Shown: positions 9,794 through 19,440, counted from the stretch's first letter. The stretch: 64,000 bases of DNA from Salipaludibacillus agaradhaerens (GCF_002019735.1 NZ_KV917378.1:1324369-1388368), one strand, 5' to 3'. Made by a program: numbers and translations. Notes: a model not told the origin generated them from the sequence alone.

Positions 9794-9894
9794 TTATTTT
9801 ATACTATGCAGTATGGACAGCGAGTTGACACAAATTCTTTACAATCATATTGCTCTCATTATATATTGAACCCTTCTTTAACATTCAACACATT

Positions 9895-9937
9895 AAAAAG
9901 ACTTTGAACCTGCGATGATAACACAGGCTCAAAGTCT
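9895..9937 (-). terminator. Terminator of the signal peptidase gene
   Basis: Stem AGACTTTGA...CAG / CTG...TCAAAGTCT followed by TTTTT on the minus strand. Confidence 0.9.
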
Positions 9938-9948
9938 AGATGCTTATA

Positions 9949-10542
9949 TTAAGAAAGTAGTCTTATATTCGTTAAAGGCCAAAAAGTAATATTGGCTTTT
10001 CCTACAATTTCTTTAATGGGGACGAGACCAATATGGCGACTATCAACACTATTTTGACGATTATCACCTAACACAAATACATAGCCTTCAGGTATTTCGC
10101 TTTCACCTGTCACTTGTTCCAAGGTAAAATCATCAGTAAACAAGCCATTTTCATGAGTTTCTTTAAAATCATCTAGAAATGTTTCTTCCTGGACTTTTCC
10201 ATTAATATAAAGGATATCATTTTTATACTCAACCGTATCTCCAGGGAGGCCAATAATTCGTTTAATATAGTCAGATTCTTCAGTAGCATGGAAAATGATT
10301 AGATCAAAACGTGATGGCGTAACTAACTCGTAATCAAGTTTGTTTACAATAATACGTTCCCCATCATTGATTGTTGGCATCATTGATTGGCCATAAACAA
10401 TGTAATTAGTAAATAAAAAACCGCGGATGATGACGCCAATGATCACTACAACGGTCAACAGTTTGGTTAATGACCATAAAGCCGTTTTCCATGTTGGCTT
10501 TTCTGGGAACGTGGCCTCAGGCGTATTACTTTCCATATTCAT
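9949..10542 (-). CDS. sipS: Type I signal peptidase
   Basis: A 197-residue SipS-type leader peptidase that removes signal peptides at the outer membrane face. One N-terminal membrane anchor (about residues 28-45) is followed by YGQSMMPTI with the catalytic Ser, the YIKRIIGLPGD box with the catalytic Lys and the GDNRQNSVDSR box. The length is standard for the prokaryotic-type enzymes of Bacillus. The start at 10542 (ATG AAT ATG) was chosen because GGAGGAG sits four bases upstream. The upstream ATG at 10557 would overlap that site. B. subtilis has several Sip paralogues, so S, T, U or V cannot be assigned; the symbol is used for the family. Confidence 0.92.
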   Translation of the reverse strand: MNMESNTPEATFPEKPTWKTALWSLTKLLTVVVIIGVIIRGFLFTNYIVYGQSMMPTINDGERIIVNKLDYELVTPSRFDLIIFHATEESDYIKRIIGLPGDTVEYKNDILYINGKVQEETFLDDFKETHENGLFTDDFTLEQVTGESEIPEGYVFVLGDNRQNSVDSRHIGLVPIKEIVGKANITFWPLTNIRLLS

Positions 10543-10711
10543 TTTTCTCCTCCACATTCAATTTTCACAGTCACAAGCAACGTCCTGTTTAATTAAATTA
10601 TTGCCTGATTCATAATGTTTTAAACTTTTATAAAGATAGAATTTTAGTTGTTAACAAGTTGTAACATACGGTTATGTGCCGGAGGAGGGGCGATTATAAC
10701 CGTGCCCACAC

Positions 10712-12607
10712 TTACCTGTTTAAAAGGCTACCTACGTATTTTAGTAAGTCGTTCGCAGATGTACTATTATAGCCATATTCATCAATTAATCTCGCAATAA
10801 CTTCATTAATTTTCTTCAGTTGATTTTCATCTGGTGTCTTAGTTGACGTCGTTATTTTAACGACATCTTTTAAATCGGCAAATAGTTTCTTTTGTATAGC
10901 TTCACGCAATCGGTCATGAGACTGATAATCGAATTTCTTTCCTTTCCTTGCATAGGCTGAAATTCGAATTAATATTTCCTCCCGAAATGCCTTTTTAGCG
11001 TTTTCAGAAATCCCAATTTGTTCTTCAATTGAACGCATTAATTTTTCATCAGGACTCATCTCTTCACCTGTTAATGGGTCCCTTAGTTTATTTTTATTAC
11101 AGTAGGCCTCCACATTATCAAGATAATTATCCATCAATGTTTTAGCTGATTCTTCGTAGGAATAAACAAATGCCTTTTGTACTTCTTTTTTTGCCATCTC
11201 ATCATACTCTTTTCTTGCAAGAGAAATATAGTTTAAATACTTTTCTTTATCTTCTTGTGAGATAGACGCATGTTGACTTAAGCCATCTTTAATAGAACGA
11301 AGAACATCAAGGGCATTTATGGATGTAAGTTCTTTACGAATAATTGCAGAAGAAATACGGTTGATCACATAACGTGGATCAATGCCATCCATTCCTTCAT
11401 CAGCGAATTCCTTCTTCAACTCAATCACATCTTGTGTGTTAAAGCCTTCTACATTTTGCCCATCATAGAGTTTCATTTTTTTCAGCACATCTACATGGCC
11501 TTTTTCAGATTCCTTTAACCGAGTGAGAATCGTAAAGATGGCTGCTATTTTTAGTGCATGAGGGGCAATGTGGACATCTGCAATATCAGATTCTAAGATC
11601 ATCTTTTTGTATATTCGTTCTTCTTCACTTACTTTTAAGTTGTATGGGATTGGCATGACAATTATCCGTGAGTGAAGGGCTTCATTTTTTTTATTCGAAA
11701 TAAATGATTTGTACTCCGCTTCATTCGTATGAGCAACAATCATTTCATCGGCAGAAATAAGGGCAAATCTTCCCGCTTTAAAATTTCCCTCTTGGGTCAG
11801 TGAAAGTAAATGCCAGAGAAATTTCTCGTCACATTTTAACATTTCTTGAAACTCCATTAATCCTCGATTGGCTTTATTTAATTCGCCATCAAATCTGTAA
11901 GCTCTCGGATCAGATTCGGATCCAAATTCTGCAATTGTAGAGAAGTCAATACTTCCCGTTAAGTCCGCAATATCTTGAGATTTGGGGTCAGAAGGGCTAA
12001 ATGTTCCTACACCAACACGTCGATCTTCAGATAAAAAGATCCGTTCAACCATGACGTCCTCGATGCGTCCTCCATAATCTTTTTCTAATCTCATCATATT
12101 AAGCGGTGAGAGGTTACCTTCAATTCGTATACCAAATTCTTTGAAAAAATCGCCTCTCATATGATGAGGGATTAAGTGTAACGGATCTTCATGCATAGGA
12201 CAGTCTTTAATGGCATAGACAGCGCCTCGATCTGTCCGTGTATATTTTTCCAACCCTCTTTTTAGTAGTGTCACAAGCGTTGATTTCCCACCACTTACCG
12301 GCCCCATTAATAACAGTATACGTTTTTTCACATCAAGCCGCTTCGCTGCCGAATGAAAATATTCTTCAACGAGACGCTCAATAGCCTCTTCAAGACCAAA
12401 AATTTGGTCTTCAAAAAACAAATACCTCTTTTTTTCACCCTCTTCTACGACACCTGCATCTTTTATCATATTGTAGATGCGGGAGTGGGCTGTCTGTGCA
12501 ACTTCTGGCCTTTCACGCAAAATATCCAAATATTGTGCGAAAGTGCCTTCCCACTTCAATCTCTCCTCTTCCTCACGGTGACGTTGTATTTTGTCTATAA
12601 TTTTCAT
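10712..12607 (-). CDS. prkA: PrkA serine protein kinase / AAA+ protein
   Basis: A 631-residue PrkA, exactly the B. subtilis length from this start. The N-terminal AAA+ part has Walker A GPVSGGKSTL at about residue 100. Arginine-rich mid regions follow, and the C-terminal PrkA kinase-like domain contains ARKGKKFDYQSHDRLRE. In B. subtilis PrkA is a mother-cell, sigma-E-dependent protein linked to sporulation; whether it acts mainly as kinase or protease is debated. The start at 12607 is preceded by GAGGAGG; the ATG at 12640 lies upstream of that site. A possible sigma-E-type promoter (GGTCATT, then CATGGTCT) lies about 60 bases before the start. Confidence 0.96.
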   Translation of the reverse strand: MKIIDKIQRHREEEERLKWEGTFAQYLDILRERPEVAQTAHSRIYNMIKDAGVVEEGEKKRYLFFEDQIFGLEEAIERLVEEYFHSAAKRLDVKKRILLLMGPVSGGKSTLVTLLKRGLEKYTRTDRGAVYAIKDCPMHEDPLHLIPHHMRGDFFKEFGIRIEGNLSPLNMMRLEKDYGGRIEDVMVERIFLSEDRRVGVGTFSPSDPKSQDIADLTGSIDFSTIAEFGSESDPRAYRFDGELNKANRGLMEFQEMLKCDEKFLWHLLSLTQEGNFKAGRFALISADEMIVAHTNEAEYKSFISNKKNEALHSRIIVMPIPYNLKVSEEERIYKKMILESDIADVHIAPHALKIAAIFTILTRLKESEKGHVDVLKKMKLYDGQNVEGFNTQDVIELKKEFADEGMDGIDPRYVINRISSAIIRKELTSINALDVLRSIKDGLSQHASISQEDKEKYLNYISLARKEYDEMAKKEVQKAFVYSYEESAKTLMDNYLDNVEAYCNKNKLRDPLTGEEMSPDEKLMRSIEEQIGISENAKKAFREEILIRISAYARKGKKFDYQSHDRLREAIQKKLFADLKDVVKITTSTKTPDENQLKKINEVIARLIDEYGYNSTSANDLLKYVGSLLNR

Positions 12608-12873
12608 TCGCAACCTCCTCTCAACACCACTAGATCCCATTTTCTAAGACCATGATTCATCTTATGCAATGACCTAGAAAAGGATGTTCAAAAGTGTGAG
12701 AAGTTGCTTAACAGGAAGTGCCGTAAGAGCTGCTACCTCCCAGTTAAAATATCTCTATTAAGTCTGCAACTGACGAAGGTAAAGACACAGTTACTATTTG
12801 TTATGACGCCCCATGTTAAATTCAAGTATCTCCATTTGCCAGTTAGTCACATTAATCAATCCTAAATATGAAT

Positions 12874-14010
12874 TTATGTTGATTTTGCTAAAGATCCCTT
12901 GTATCTCAAACGTCTTTTGATATGTTGAATCTGATAATGATGCTTAGCAGGTTTGCTTTTCCTTATTTTGTAAGATACAAACAGTAAAGGTAGAAAGAAT
13001 AAGAAGTAACTACTAAAAACCTGAATATCTAATTGATTTATCTTCCCTAACTTAGAAATACTAGATACTGTTAAATAGTTTAACGTTAACAATGACACAA
13101 TACCGAACCAATGTCTCTTTGTGAAATGTTTAAATGAATAGCTATATAAAAGATGACTGCTTCCAAAAAGGATTATTCCGACAAAAGCGCCATTTGCAGT
13201 CATTAAGCCTGCTTCAGCAAGGAGAACAACCATTATAAGTGCTAAACTTGTGGCTATAAACACATGCCTTACTTTCCATTTAAATGTGCGAATAGTATTT
13301 TCCTCTAAAGTAATAGTTTCCCCTTTTTTATAAACAGGATAATAGGGATAATAATAACCTTTTTTTCTGTTAAAATAAGTGCTAATATCACCATTAAATT
13401 GTAATGGGACTCTCGCAAAATCATGTTCAATAGCTTCTTCAGGATGGGGAATTCCAATAAGTCCTTCTACACATTCATCCGTAATCGTTAATGGTAAGTT
13501 GGCTTTTTGAAGATTATCTAGCCATTCGTTAGTTTCCGAGTTTGTTTTACAAGTAATACCGAAAAAGTACTTTTCCCCTTCTTCTTCATACACAATAAGA
13601 ATGATAGGTTCATAATGGTATCGTTTAATCGTTAATCCTGCCCGACCAATATCCACCCATTTTTCAGATGGTGCTAATACAACGCTACTAATAGCTTGAA
13701 ATGGAATAGTAATCTCTTTGATAACATCCTCCACACCTTCTTGAATGAAGATCCGCACTAGCACACGTTTTTTTAAATCTATCCTATGCGTCATCACTTC
13801 TTCATATGTGCGATCTATTTTCATCCATTTATAGAAAGCTACAAACAACCCTATGTAAATAGCAAATAGCGGATACTTAGCCCATCCTATTCCTAATTGA
13901 TGAGCGATTAAAGCAGGAATACCTACAATCACAAATAGAACTGCCATGATAATTGCAAAGTTTAGGGTGGCATTCCTTTTCTTCACGATGTCTGTCTTTT
14001 GTTCTGCCAT
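12874..14010 (-). CDS. Polytopic membrane protein of unknown function
   Basis: A 378-residue protein. Two N-terminal membrane segments (about residues 15-35 and 43-62) are followed by a soluble part of about 170 residues. That part holds alternating beta-type patterns (VLVRIFIQEGVEDVIKEITI, PIILIVYEEEGEKYFFGI) suggestive of a PH-like fold. Four or so C-terminal membrane segments and a very basic tail (KIRKSKPAKHHYQIQHIKRR) complete it. GGGAG precedes the ATG. I do not recognise the family. It is divergent from the downstream PBP gene and monocistronic. Confidence 0.7.
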   Translation of the reverse strand: MAEQKTDIVKKRNATLNFAIIMAVLFVIVGIPALIAHQLGIGWAKYPLFAIYIGLFVAFYKWMKIDRTYEEVMTHRIDLKKRVLVRIFIQEGVEDVIKEITIPFQAISSVVLAPSEKWVDIGRAGLTIKRYHYEPIILIVYEEEGEKYFFGITCKTNSETNEWLDNLQKANLPLTITDECVEGLIGIPHPEEAIEHDFARVPLQFNGDISTYFNRKKGYYYPYYPVYKKGETITLEENTIRTFKWKVRHVFIATSLALIMVVLLAEAGLMTANGAFVGIILFGSSHLLYSYSFKHFTKRHWFGIVSLLTLNYLTVSSISKLGKINQLDIQVFSSYFLFFLPLLFVSYKIRKSKPAKHHYQIQHIKRRLRYKGSLAKST

Positions 14011-14033
14011 ACATTTAACTCCCTTATTTTATA

Positions 14034-14166
14034 AAATGAACGTTCAATCGATAGGAGTTTTTATATTTCTCCCACCGAGGTAGTTGAGTGAATCGAGACA
14101 TTAGCATCAGTTATCTCTCGCCTCTTTTTCTCTATTTTGAGGCGGGAGATTAATGGATGATAAAAG
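14034..14166 (+). repeat. R1 structured repeat, copy 1
   Basis: Diverged R1 copy: GAACGTTCAATCGATAGGAG at the left, then TATCTCTCGCCTC paired with GAGGCGGGAGAT near the right end. The 3' arm of the hairpin contains the ribosome binding site of the small ORF at 14153. Confidence 0.6.
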
Positions 14167-14248
14167 AGATGAACTTTTAAGATTAAACCATACTAGATTC
14201 AATTTGTTAACTGAAAAGAAGCTTAAATATCAAGATAAGGATATTTAA
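14153..14248 (+). CDS. Possible 31-residue peptide overlapping an R1 repeat
   Basis: An ATG at 14153 has GGGAG five bases upstream and opens MDDKRDELLRLNHTRFNL, ending in TEKKLKYQDKDI before a TAA. The composition is charged and helical. Spacing and codon use look plausible, but the length is short and I know no homologue. The ribosome binding site is part of the R1 hairpin, so the frame may be fortuitous. Confidence 0.3.
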   Translation: MDDKRDELLRLNHTRFNLLTEKKLKYQDKDI

Positions 14249-14440
14249 CTAGATCATTAGTCTCTCGTAAATGATGCACTCTTTTTTAATGAAGATTCTA
14301 TACGTGATAACACTACTGAAAATGCCATCAACAAATATAAAATAGGCCTTATGACTGAATATACCATAAGAAAAAAGTCTTCCTCTGTCCTTTATTTTAG
14401 AGTAATATAGGGAAGTAATCATATTATCTAAGAGAGTGTT

Positions 14441-16318
14441 GTGACAGTTATGCGTATGATGGCTGGAAATCTATTCATCATCTTATTTATAGGGATTTTT
14501 ACGTTATTTTTCATGGAAACGACTAAGGAAATGTCATCAGCACAATCACTTCAAACTGTTTTGGATGACGCTGTAGAACTAGAGCAAATAACATTGCACT
14601 CTAACAGCCTCATACTTGACCGGGATGGAAACACTATATCAGACATTTTTTCAGCAGAAAATCGGATTTATCTTCCGTATAACGAGATTCCTGATATGTT
14701 CAAACATGCGTTTTTAGCAGCCGAAGATCAATCTTTCTTTGATCACCCGGGCTTCGATATGACTGGTATTGCCAGAGCATTTATTGTTAACATACAACAT
14801 CAATCCATTGAACAGGGTGGCAGCACAATTACCCAGCAGCTAGCACGCAATTTATATTTAACACATGATCAAAGCTATGAACGGAAAATCTCTGAGTTAC
14901 TATATTCCTATCACATTGAACAAGTTATGGAAAAAGAGGAGATTCTCGAGCTCTATTTAAATACCGTCTACTTCTCTAACGGGGTTTATGGTATTGAAGC
15001 AGCAAGCCATTATTATTTTAATAAGACCGCTCATGAACTAACCTTAGCAGAAATAGCTTTCTTAAGTTCTGTTCCTAATAATCCAGCGCATTACAACCCA
15101 TTAACTAACAGTGATGCGACCCACGAGAGAAAAGAATGGATTTTAGCAAAAATGAAGGAACAAGACTATATTAGCAATGATGACTATGAAGAGGCACTTG
15201 ATAAGAAGATCTCTCTTTCTAATTTTGAAAAAAGCGATGAGTATCCTGACTATATTACCTATGTTTACTATGAGCTAGAGCAGCTTATTGCAAAAGAAGA
15301 AGGCTACATGCAACAGCTGAAATCAGCAAACAATGATGAAGCAAGGCAGGACATCGAAATGAAACTCCAAGAACGGGTACAGCATTTGTTAGCAAGTGGC
15401 ATCACAGTTGATACTGCTCTTGACCCAAACGTGCAATCGCATGCTGTTAAAACTATCAATAATCGGTTATCTTCTACTGATATTCAAGGGGCCGTATCGG
15501 TTATTGACCATGAAGCTAGCGAAATTGTCGCAATGACTGGTGGAACTTCCTATGAAAAATTTAACTTCCATAGAGGCTATCAAGCCTATCGCCAACCTGG
15601 ATCCGCCATTAAACCATTACTTGTTTACGCACCTTTAATTGACACAACGAAAATGTCTAGCAGTTCGCTCATTGATGCGGGACCAATTCAACGTGGGCAG
15701 TATGAACCACAAAATTTTGGTGGGGCTGTCTATGGGAAAGTAACACTTGAAGAAGCTCTTAAAAATTCTTATAATACTGCCGCAGTTAGAATACTGGATA
15801 TGGTCGGTATTGAAGCTTCCTTTAATTACCTAGATCATTTCGATTTTCAAAAAATCACCTCTAATGACCATGTACTACCTGCTGCCCTCGGTGGACTTTC
15901 TGAAGGCGTAAGTGTCCATGAACTCACACAAGCTTATACAATTTTTGCTACTAATGGCATTTATACATCACCCAAAGCGATTCGTGGTGTTTATGATATG
16001 GATGGGGAATTGCTATACGAGTGGCCAAGGAAAGAAACAGAGGTGTGGACAAACGATACCGTTAATGAAATGCGCAAGATGCTAGGTAAAGTGATAACCG
16101 AAGGCACCGGCCGCCGAGCACGCTTTTCCACATCTGGTTATTTAGGTGGAAAGACAGGTACAACGAATGATTATTATGACTTATGGTTTGTAGGATCGTC
16201 CAACCGCTATACGACTGGGTTATGGATCGGAAATGATAATCCATCATCCCTTTATCAGCAAAGCCAAAATCATATACACACCCAGCTTTGGCGGGACATT
16301 ATGGCAGGCATTCATTAA
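14441..16318 (+). CDS. Class A penicillin-binding protein (transglycosylase/transpeptidase)
   Basis: A 625-residue bifunctional PBP that polymerises and cross-links peptidoglycan. One N-terminal membrane anchor (residues 9-25) is followed by the GT51 domain with AAEDQSFFDHPGFD (catalytic Glu95) and GGSTITQQLARNLYL. The transpeptidase domain follows with SxxK at Ser388-Lys391 (PGSAIKP), SxN at 443-445 (SYN) and KTG at 571-573 (GKTGTTNDY). The compact size without extra C-terminal modules fits the PbpF/PbpG group, which in B. subtilis acts in spore wall synthesis; that assignment is inferred. The frame opens at a GTG; an in-frame ATG three codons later is an equally good start. Confidence 0.93.
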   Translation: MTVMRMMAGNLFIILFIGIFTLFFMETTKEMSSAQSLQTVLDDAVELEQITLHSNSLILDRDGNTISDIFSAENRIYLPYNEIPDMFKHAFLAAEDQSFFDHPGFDMTGIARAFIVNIQHQSIEQGGSTITQQLARNLYLTHDQSYERKISELLYSYHIEQVMEKEEILELYLNTVYFSNGVYGIEAASHYYFNKTAHELTLAEIAFLSSVPNNPAHYNPLTNSDATHERKEWILAKMKEQDYISNDDYEEALDKKISLSNFEKSDEYPDYITYVYYELEQLIAKEEGYMQQLKSANNDEARQDIEMKLQERVQHLLASGITVDTALDPNVQSHAVKTINNRLSSTDIQGAVSVIDHEASEIVAMTGGTSYEKFNFHRGYQAYRQPGSAIKPLLVYAPLIDTTKMSSSSLIDAGPIQRGQYEPQNFGGAVYGKVTLEEALKNSYNTAAVRILDMVGIEASFNYLDHFDFQKITSNDHVLPAALGGLSEGVSVHELTQAYTIFATNGIYTSPKAIRGVYDMDGELLYEWPRKETEVWTNDTVNEMRKMLGKVITEGTGRRARFSTSGYLGGKTGTTNDYYDLWFVGSSNRYTTGLWIGNDNPSSLYQQSQNHIHTQLWRDIMAGIH

Positions 16319-16387
16319 CAAACACCACTATATGTAAACAATGTTTATTTTGCTTATCACGAGGTAACGATATTCTTAAAATCACCA

Positions 16388-16433
16388 AAGCGGTTTCAGT
16401 CTCTCAATTGAGCTGGAACCGCTTAGTCGTTTT
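16388..16433 (+). terminator. Terminator of the PBP gene
   Basis: Long hairpin AAGCGGTT...CAG / CTG...AACCGCTT with CTCAATTGAG inside, followed by a short T-rich tail. Confidence 0.75.
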
Positions 16434-16542
16434 GTAGTCAATCACTTCAGAAATAGCCGGATCTATACTAAGGGAACTTGCTGACACGTAAAACAAAATA
16501 TCTAAAAATGCATAAGGCAAACTTCTAAGGATAATCGTTTTT

Positions 16543-16914
16543 CTATTTTCTCCAAAAAGTTGAACATTCGGCTTTATCATTAATATTAAATGCTATCATT
16601 TTCTTTAGTAAAGAGAAGTCCACGGGTCTATCCCACATAATACGAACCAACTCCTTCGTATGGTCGTAACCAGCTTGAACAATGTCATCTGCAAAATGAT
16701 TAATCCCTGCCTTCTCAGGGGCAACCGCCATATGACGTTTTGCTACGCTAAAACCAATAATAAATGTGCCATGATCTGTAAACATAGGCTGGTTCCACGC
16801 AATTTTCGGTGTTAAGTTTGGGTATGTGTTCATTACCCAAGTTAAAACTTCCTCCATTCGACTCCGATGTTGCGGATTATCAATCGTCGCTAAATAATCT
16901 GCAAAAATCTCCAT
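16543..16914 (-). CDS. DUF1801 / YdhG-type frataxin-like protein
   Basis: A 123-residue protein of the DUF1801 fold that includes B. subtilis YdhG (Fra), described as an iron chaperone. Landmarks are the N-terminal [20 protein letters not shown], then [20 protein letters not shown], a buried-core pattern typical of the family, and [20 protein letters not shown] at the end. The start at 16914 has GGAGGG at good distance; the ATG at 16929 lies upstream of it. The gene stands alone between R1/R2 repeat DNA and the PBP gene. Confidence 0.85.
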   Translation of the reverse strand: MEIFADYLATIDNPQHRSRMEEVLTWVMNTYPNLTPKIAWNQPMFTDHGTFIIGFSVAKRHMAVAPEKAGINHFADDIVQAGYDHTKELVRIMWDRPVDFSLLKKMIAFNINDKAECSTFWRK

Positions 16915-17063
16915 ATTATCCCTCCACATAAGTTTTGACTCATTATACTACTCTTAACTATTCGGCATAACGCTAACCGCTATTCACGTTTCAATCTAAT
17001 ATAACTAAGGTAGACTAACTATTGAGGGCAAATTTTTTAAAAAGAAATGGCGATTCAATATAA

Positions 17064-17173
17064 CACGCCCCTTCAATCAGGACATTTGCATCCGTCAGCT
17101 CCCGTTTAACTAGATTTACCTGTCGTCTTTATTTTCTGCGAGGAGGTTTACGGACGGTTAACTGTCATAAAAC
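17064..17173 (+). repeat. R1 structured repeat, copy 2
   Basis: Short-form R1: CCCTTCAATCAGGACATT, then ATCCGTCAGCTCCCG paired imperfectly with GAGGAGGTTTACGGA, ending TTACGGACGGTTAACTGTCATAA. An R2 copy begins about 115 bp to the right. Confidence 0.75.
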
Positions 17174-17286
17174 GGGGATGTCTCAGACGAAGAAAATACT
17201 TGTTAAGTCACTTAGTACTCAAGCAGTTCGTAGGAGAAAAAAGAGAAAGAACTATAGAAATAATATAGGATCGGTTGTATCGTTAA

Positions 17287-17516
17287 TTCGGAACGTTATG
17301 ACTCATTTCCACTACAGATACACGCTTTCCGTTGCGCTCGTCTTCAGCTCATTCTACCTCTGCAGAGATTACTCAGAATGAATTTTCAGACTTTTCTTCT
17401 TCTCACAGGCGTCGCCACCTTTCGTTCCACTTCATAGTTTCTAACGACGAACATTTTGTTATTAATCCCCAATATCATTCGTTATATTGAGCGTGACATT
17501 GTATTATTCATTCATT
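17287..17516 (+). repeat. Dispersed repeat R2, copy B
   Basis: Near-full-length match to 4893-5120: same left end, shared ACGCTTTCCGT, TTTCGTTCCA and TTTCTAACGACGAA blocks, and the same right end. The rest of 16915-17856 holds R1 copy 2 and otherwise nothing I can identify. Confidence 0.8.
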
Positions 17517-17856
17517 TATGTAAATTTCATATAAAAAGGCAATAAAATACTCAATCCAAAGAACCTCCTTTTGTAGACACAGACATTTAGATCCTAAATA
17601 TAAGGCAGAACGAGAGAATTGCTGACCCTAAATCCGATTGTTTCACCCTTTAAAAAATCCCCCAAAGTAAAACAGATGTTGATCGTTCTCTGTCTATCTT
17701 TAAGGGATCATATTATTTACCTCATTGATACTACGATTTATAATAACCCCTCTTTGTGACCACAAAGAGATAATTTCAATAGTTAGCCAAACTTGCTCAG
17801 CTTCATGACATCAAATAACACAGATATACTTTTTACGTATCAAGTTACCGGTCTAT

Positions 17857-18414
17857 TTAGACGGGCAAGCTAGCGATTAAACTATTATACAATTTTATAA
17901 TGGCATAGCCTACAGCCATTACAAACGCAAACCAAAAAAATATGTGAAAGAAAATCAGGGCAATCAATGCAGGAGCTGATAGAGAAACACTTACCTTATA
18001 AATAAAATAAATAAAATAGACAAAACATGAAAGTAAAAACGTCCCTAATAATACATACAAATCAAAGGAAGCAATAACCGATCCGATACTTCCTATGAGA
18101 AAAATCCATGACCCTCTTCGAATATTGGTTAAGTCAGTACCTACCTCATCCTTAGAAAAAAAGAGTAAAGATAACTCATTGACTGTATTGGCAATGAGCT
18201 TGAGTGCTGCAAAAAACATAAAGAAAAATAACCACATAACAAATAATAGTGTTAAATGAATGCCTTGTTCAGAGAAAAATTCAATCATCCCACTATATAA
18301 ACCAATAGATTGTAAATAATAAATGGTCATTCTTTCTAAATATATCGAACCCGCTAAACTAAATAAAATAATAGATATAAGCGGAAAATGGCTTGTTAAA
18401 TAAGCGTTTTTCAT
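17857..18414 (-). CDS. Polytopic membrane protein, YufK/DUF5366-like
   Basis: A 185-residue, almost wholly hydrophobic protein with five predicted membrane spans. The N-terminus MKNAYLTSHFPLISIILFSL resembles B. subtilis YufK (DUF5366), as I recall it. No catalytic motif is visible and the function is unknown. The ATG at 18414 is preceded by CAGGAG at the right distance and starts the family-like sequence. The upstream extension to 18468 is not preceded by a convincing site. Confidence 0.75.
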   Translation of the reverse strand: MKNAYLTSHFPLISIILFSLAGSIYLERMTIYYLQSIGLYSGMIEFFSEQGIHLTLLFVMWLFFFMFFAALKLIANTVNELSLLFFSKDEVGTDLTNIRRGSWIFLIGSIGSVIASFDLYVLLGTFLLSCFVYFIYFIYKVSVSLSAPALIALIFFHIFFWFAFVMAVGYAIIKLYNSLIASLPV

Positions 18415-18560
18415 CTGTAATCTCCTGATTAACTCAATTTTATAGACTGCACCTTTCTTGAAGCTCATTAAAAAAGGAGTCAGACTTGTTTTAAATATAG
18501 TATCTATTTAGTTTTTCGGTTAAACTTCCCGTTTATTCTAGGTAGCTAATTAATATAACT

Positions 18561-18598
18561 ACGAAACCGGAATTTTTCATCCGGTTTCGTGATTTTTT
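18561..18598 (+). terminator. Terminator-like hairpin
   Basis: Perfect stem ACGAAACCGG / CCGGTTTCGT with a 10-base loop, followed by GATTTTTTAT on the plus strand. It adjoins R1 copy 3; no plus-strand gene precedes it directly. Confidence 0.6.
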
Positions 18599-18750
18599 AT
18601 CACAGATAACCGTCCAGAAAACGCCCACATCAAAATAGAGAGCAGAGATACTCTATAGAGGGGGAGATAATGGGCGTTAATATGCTGATTCACACAACGA
18701 TCAATCAGTGGGGATAGAACGAAAACTCCCACTGATTGAAGGGGTTCATT
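18598..18750 (-). repeat. R1 structured repeat, copy 3 (long form, reverse)
   Basis: The best long-form copy. On the minus strand a first hairpin CAATCAGTGGG / CCCACTGATTG is followed by a second, AACGCCCA / TGGGCGTT, then TGGACGGTTATCTGTGATAAA. It begins exactly at the 3' end of the monooxygenase gene. Confidence 0.85.
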
Positions 18751-19056
18751 TTATAAGTAATGGACAGCTTCATAAGCATAAATTTTGTTACCTGATGTAG
18801 GGCTTTTATCGAGGTTTTCACGCCTTTTTTTATGAGCTCGCTTAAATGCATCACTATTAATCCAGTTCTCGTAGTCTAATTTCGAATCCCATTTTGTTAA
18901 GACAATTTGATAATGACTGTTATCTTCTGGGTTTAAAAACATAAAATCAAGGCAGCCAGGAACATGTTTCATTTTTTCAGAGCTTTCTGCAAAACGTTTC
19001 GCTACATTCTCTCTTCCCTCAACTGGGACATATAGCTCATTCATCACCACATACAT
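18751..19056 (-). CDS. IsdG/HmoA-type haem-degrading monooxygenase
   Basis: A 101-residue ABM-fold protein. The IsdG-type haem-degradation triad is present with family spacing: Asn6 (MYVVMNELYV), Trp65 (YENWINSDAF) and His75 (FKRAHKK). The usual segment VPGCLDFMFLNPED precedes the core. IsdG enzymes open the haem ring to release iron in the cytosol; HmoA and HmoB are the B. subtilis representatives. The start at 19056 has GGAGG eight bases upstream; the frame from 19095 overlaps that site. No haem-uptake genes are adjacent. The R1 repeat starts right after the stop. Confidence 0.88.
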   Translation of the reverse strand: MYVVMNELYVPVEGRENVAKRFAESSEKMKHVPGCLDFMFLNPEDNSHYQIVLTKWDSKLDYENWINSDAFKRAHKKRRENLDKSPTSGNKIYAYEAVHYL

Positions 19057-19218
19057 CACTTCTACCTCCTTTATACCTTCTTTATTATACGACAATAGAC
19101 CTCATTTTCAAAAAGATTTAATCCTCCTAGCTAGTTATATTCTCTCTGTTATTTTCAGGGAGGTTGTTGTAAGATAAATTCTCTGAAACAATTACACCAT
19201 ACAAAACATACCTATAAA

Positions 19219-19328
19219 AACGCCCCCTTCAAAAAGTGGCGTTTTCGCTCTTTTCTCGCTAAATAGGTTTAGCTTTCATCTCTATTATTATCAGGGAATT
19301 TTAAGGACAGTTATCTTTGATAAAAATC
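19219..19328 (+). repeat. R1 structured repeat, copy 4
   Basis: Diverged short-form R1: CGCCCCCTTCAAAAAGTGGCG at the left, AAATAGGTTTAGCTTT in the middle, TTTTAAGGACAGTTATCTTTGATAAAA at the right. An R2-like stretch follows directly. Confidence 0.6.
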
Positions 19329-19334
19329 ATTCTT

Positions 19335-19440
19335 ACAGTGGTTCCACGCTACAGAGGGACGATTTCCCGAGGGCTTGCTTCCAGCTATAAGAAACCCGTT
19401 CGCAACATGAGGATCTTCAGACTTGGTTGAGATTCTCCGA
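19335..19440 (+). repeat. Partial, diverged R2 repeat
   Basis: GGTTCCACGCTACAGAGGGA and GATTTCCCGAGGGCTTGCTTCC correspond to the left half of R2 (TTCCACTACAGATGGACG, CTTTCCGTGGGC). The match is weaker than between copies A and B. Confidence 0.45.

Noticed and set aside
12716..12850. Possible ninth, reverse R1 copy upstream of prkA
   Set aside because: Only weak similarity to the R1 right arm and no convincing hairpin; not counted.
17178..17381. 67-codon plus-strand frame
   Set aside because: It spans the R1-R2 junction; repeat DNA with no conserved frame.
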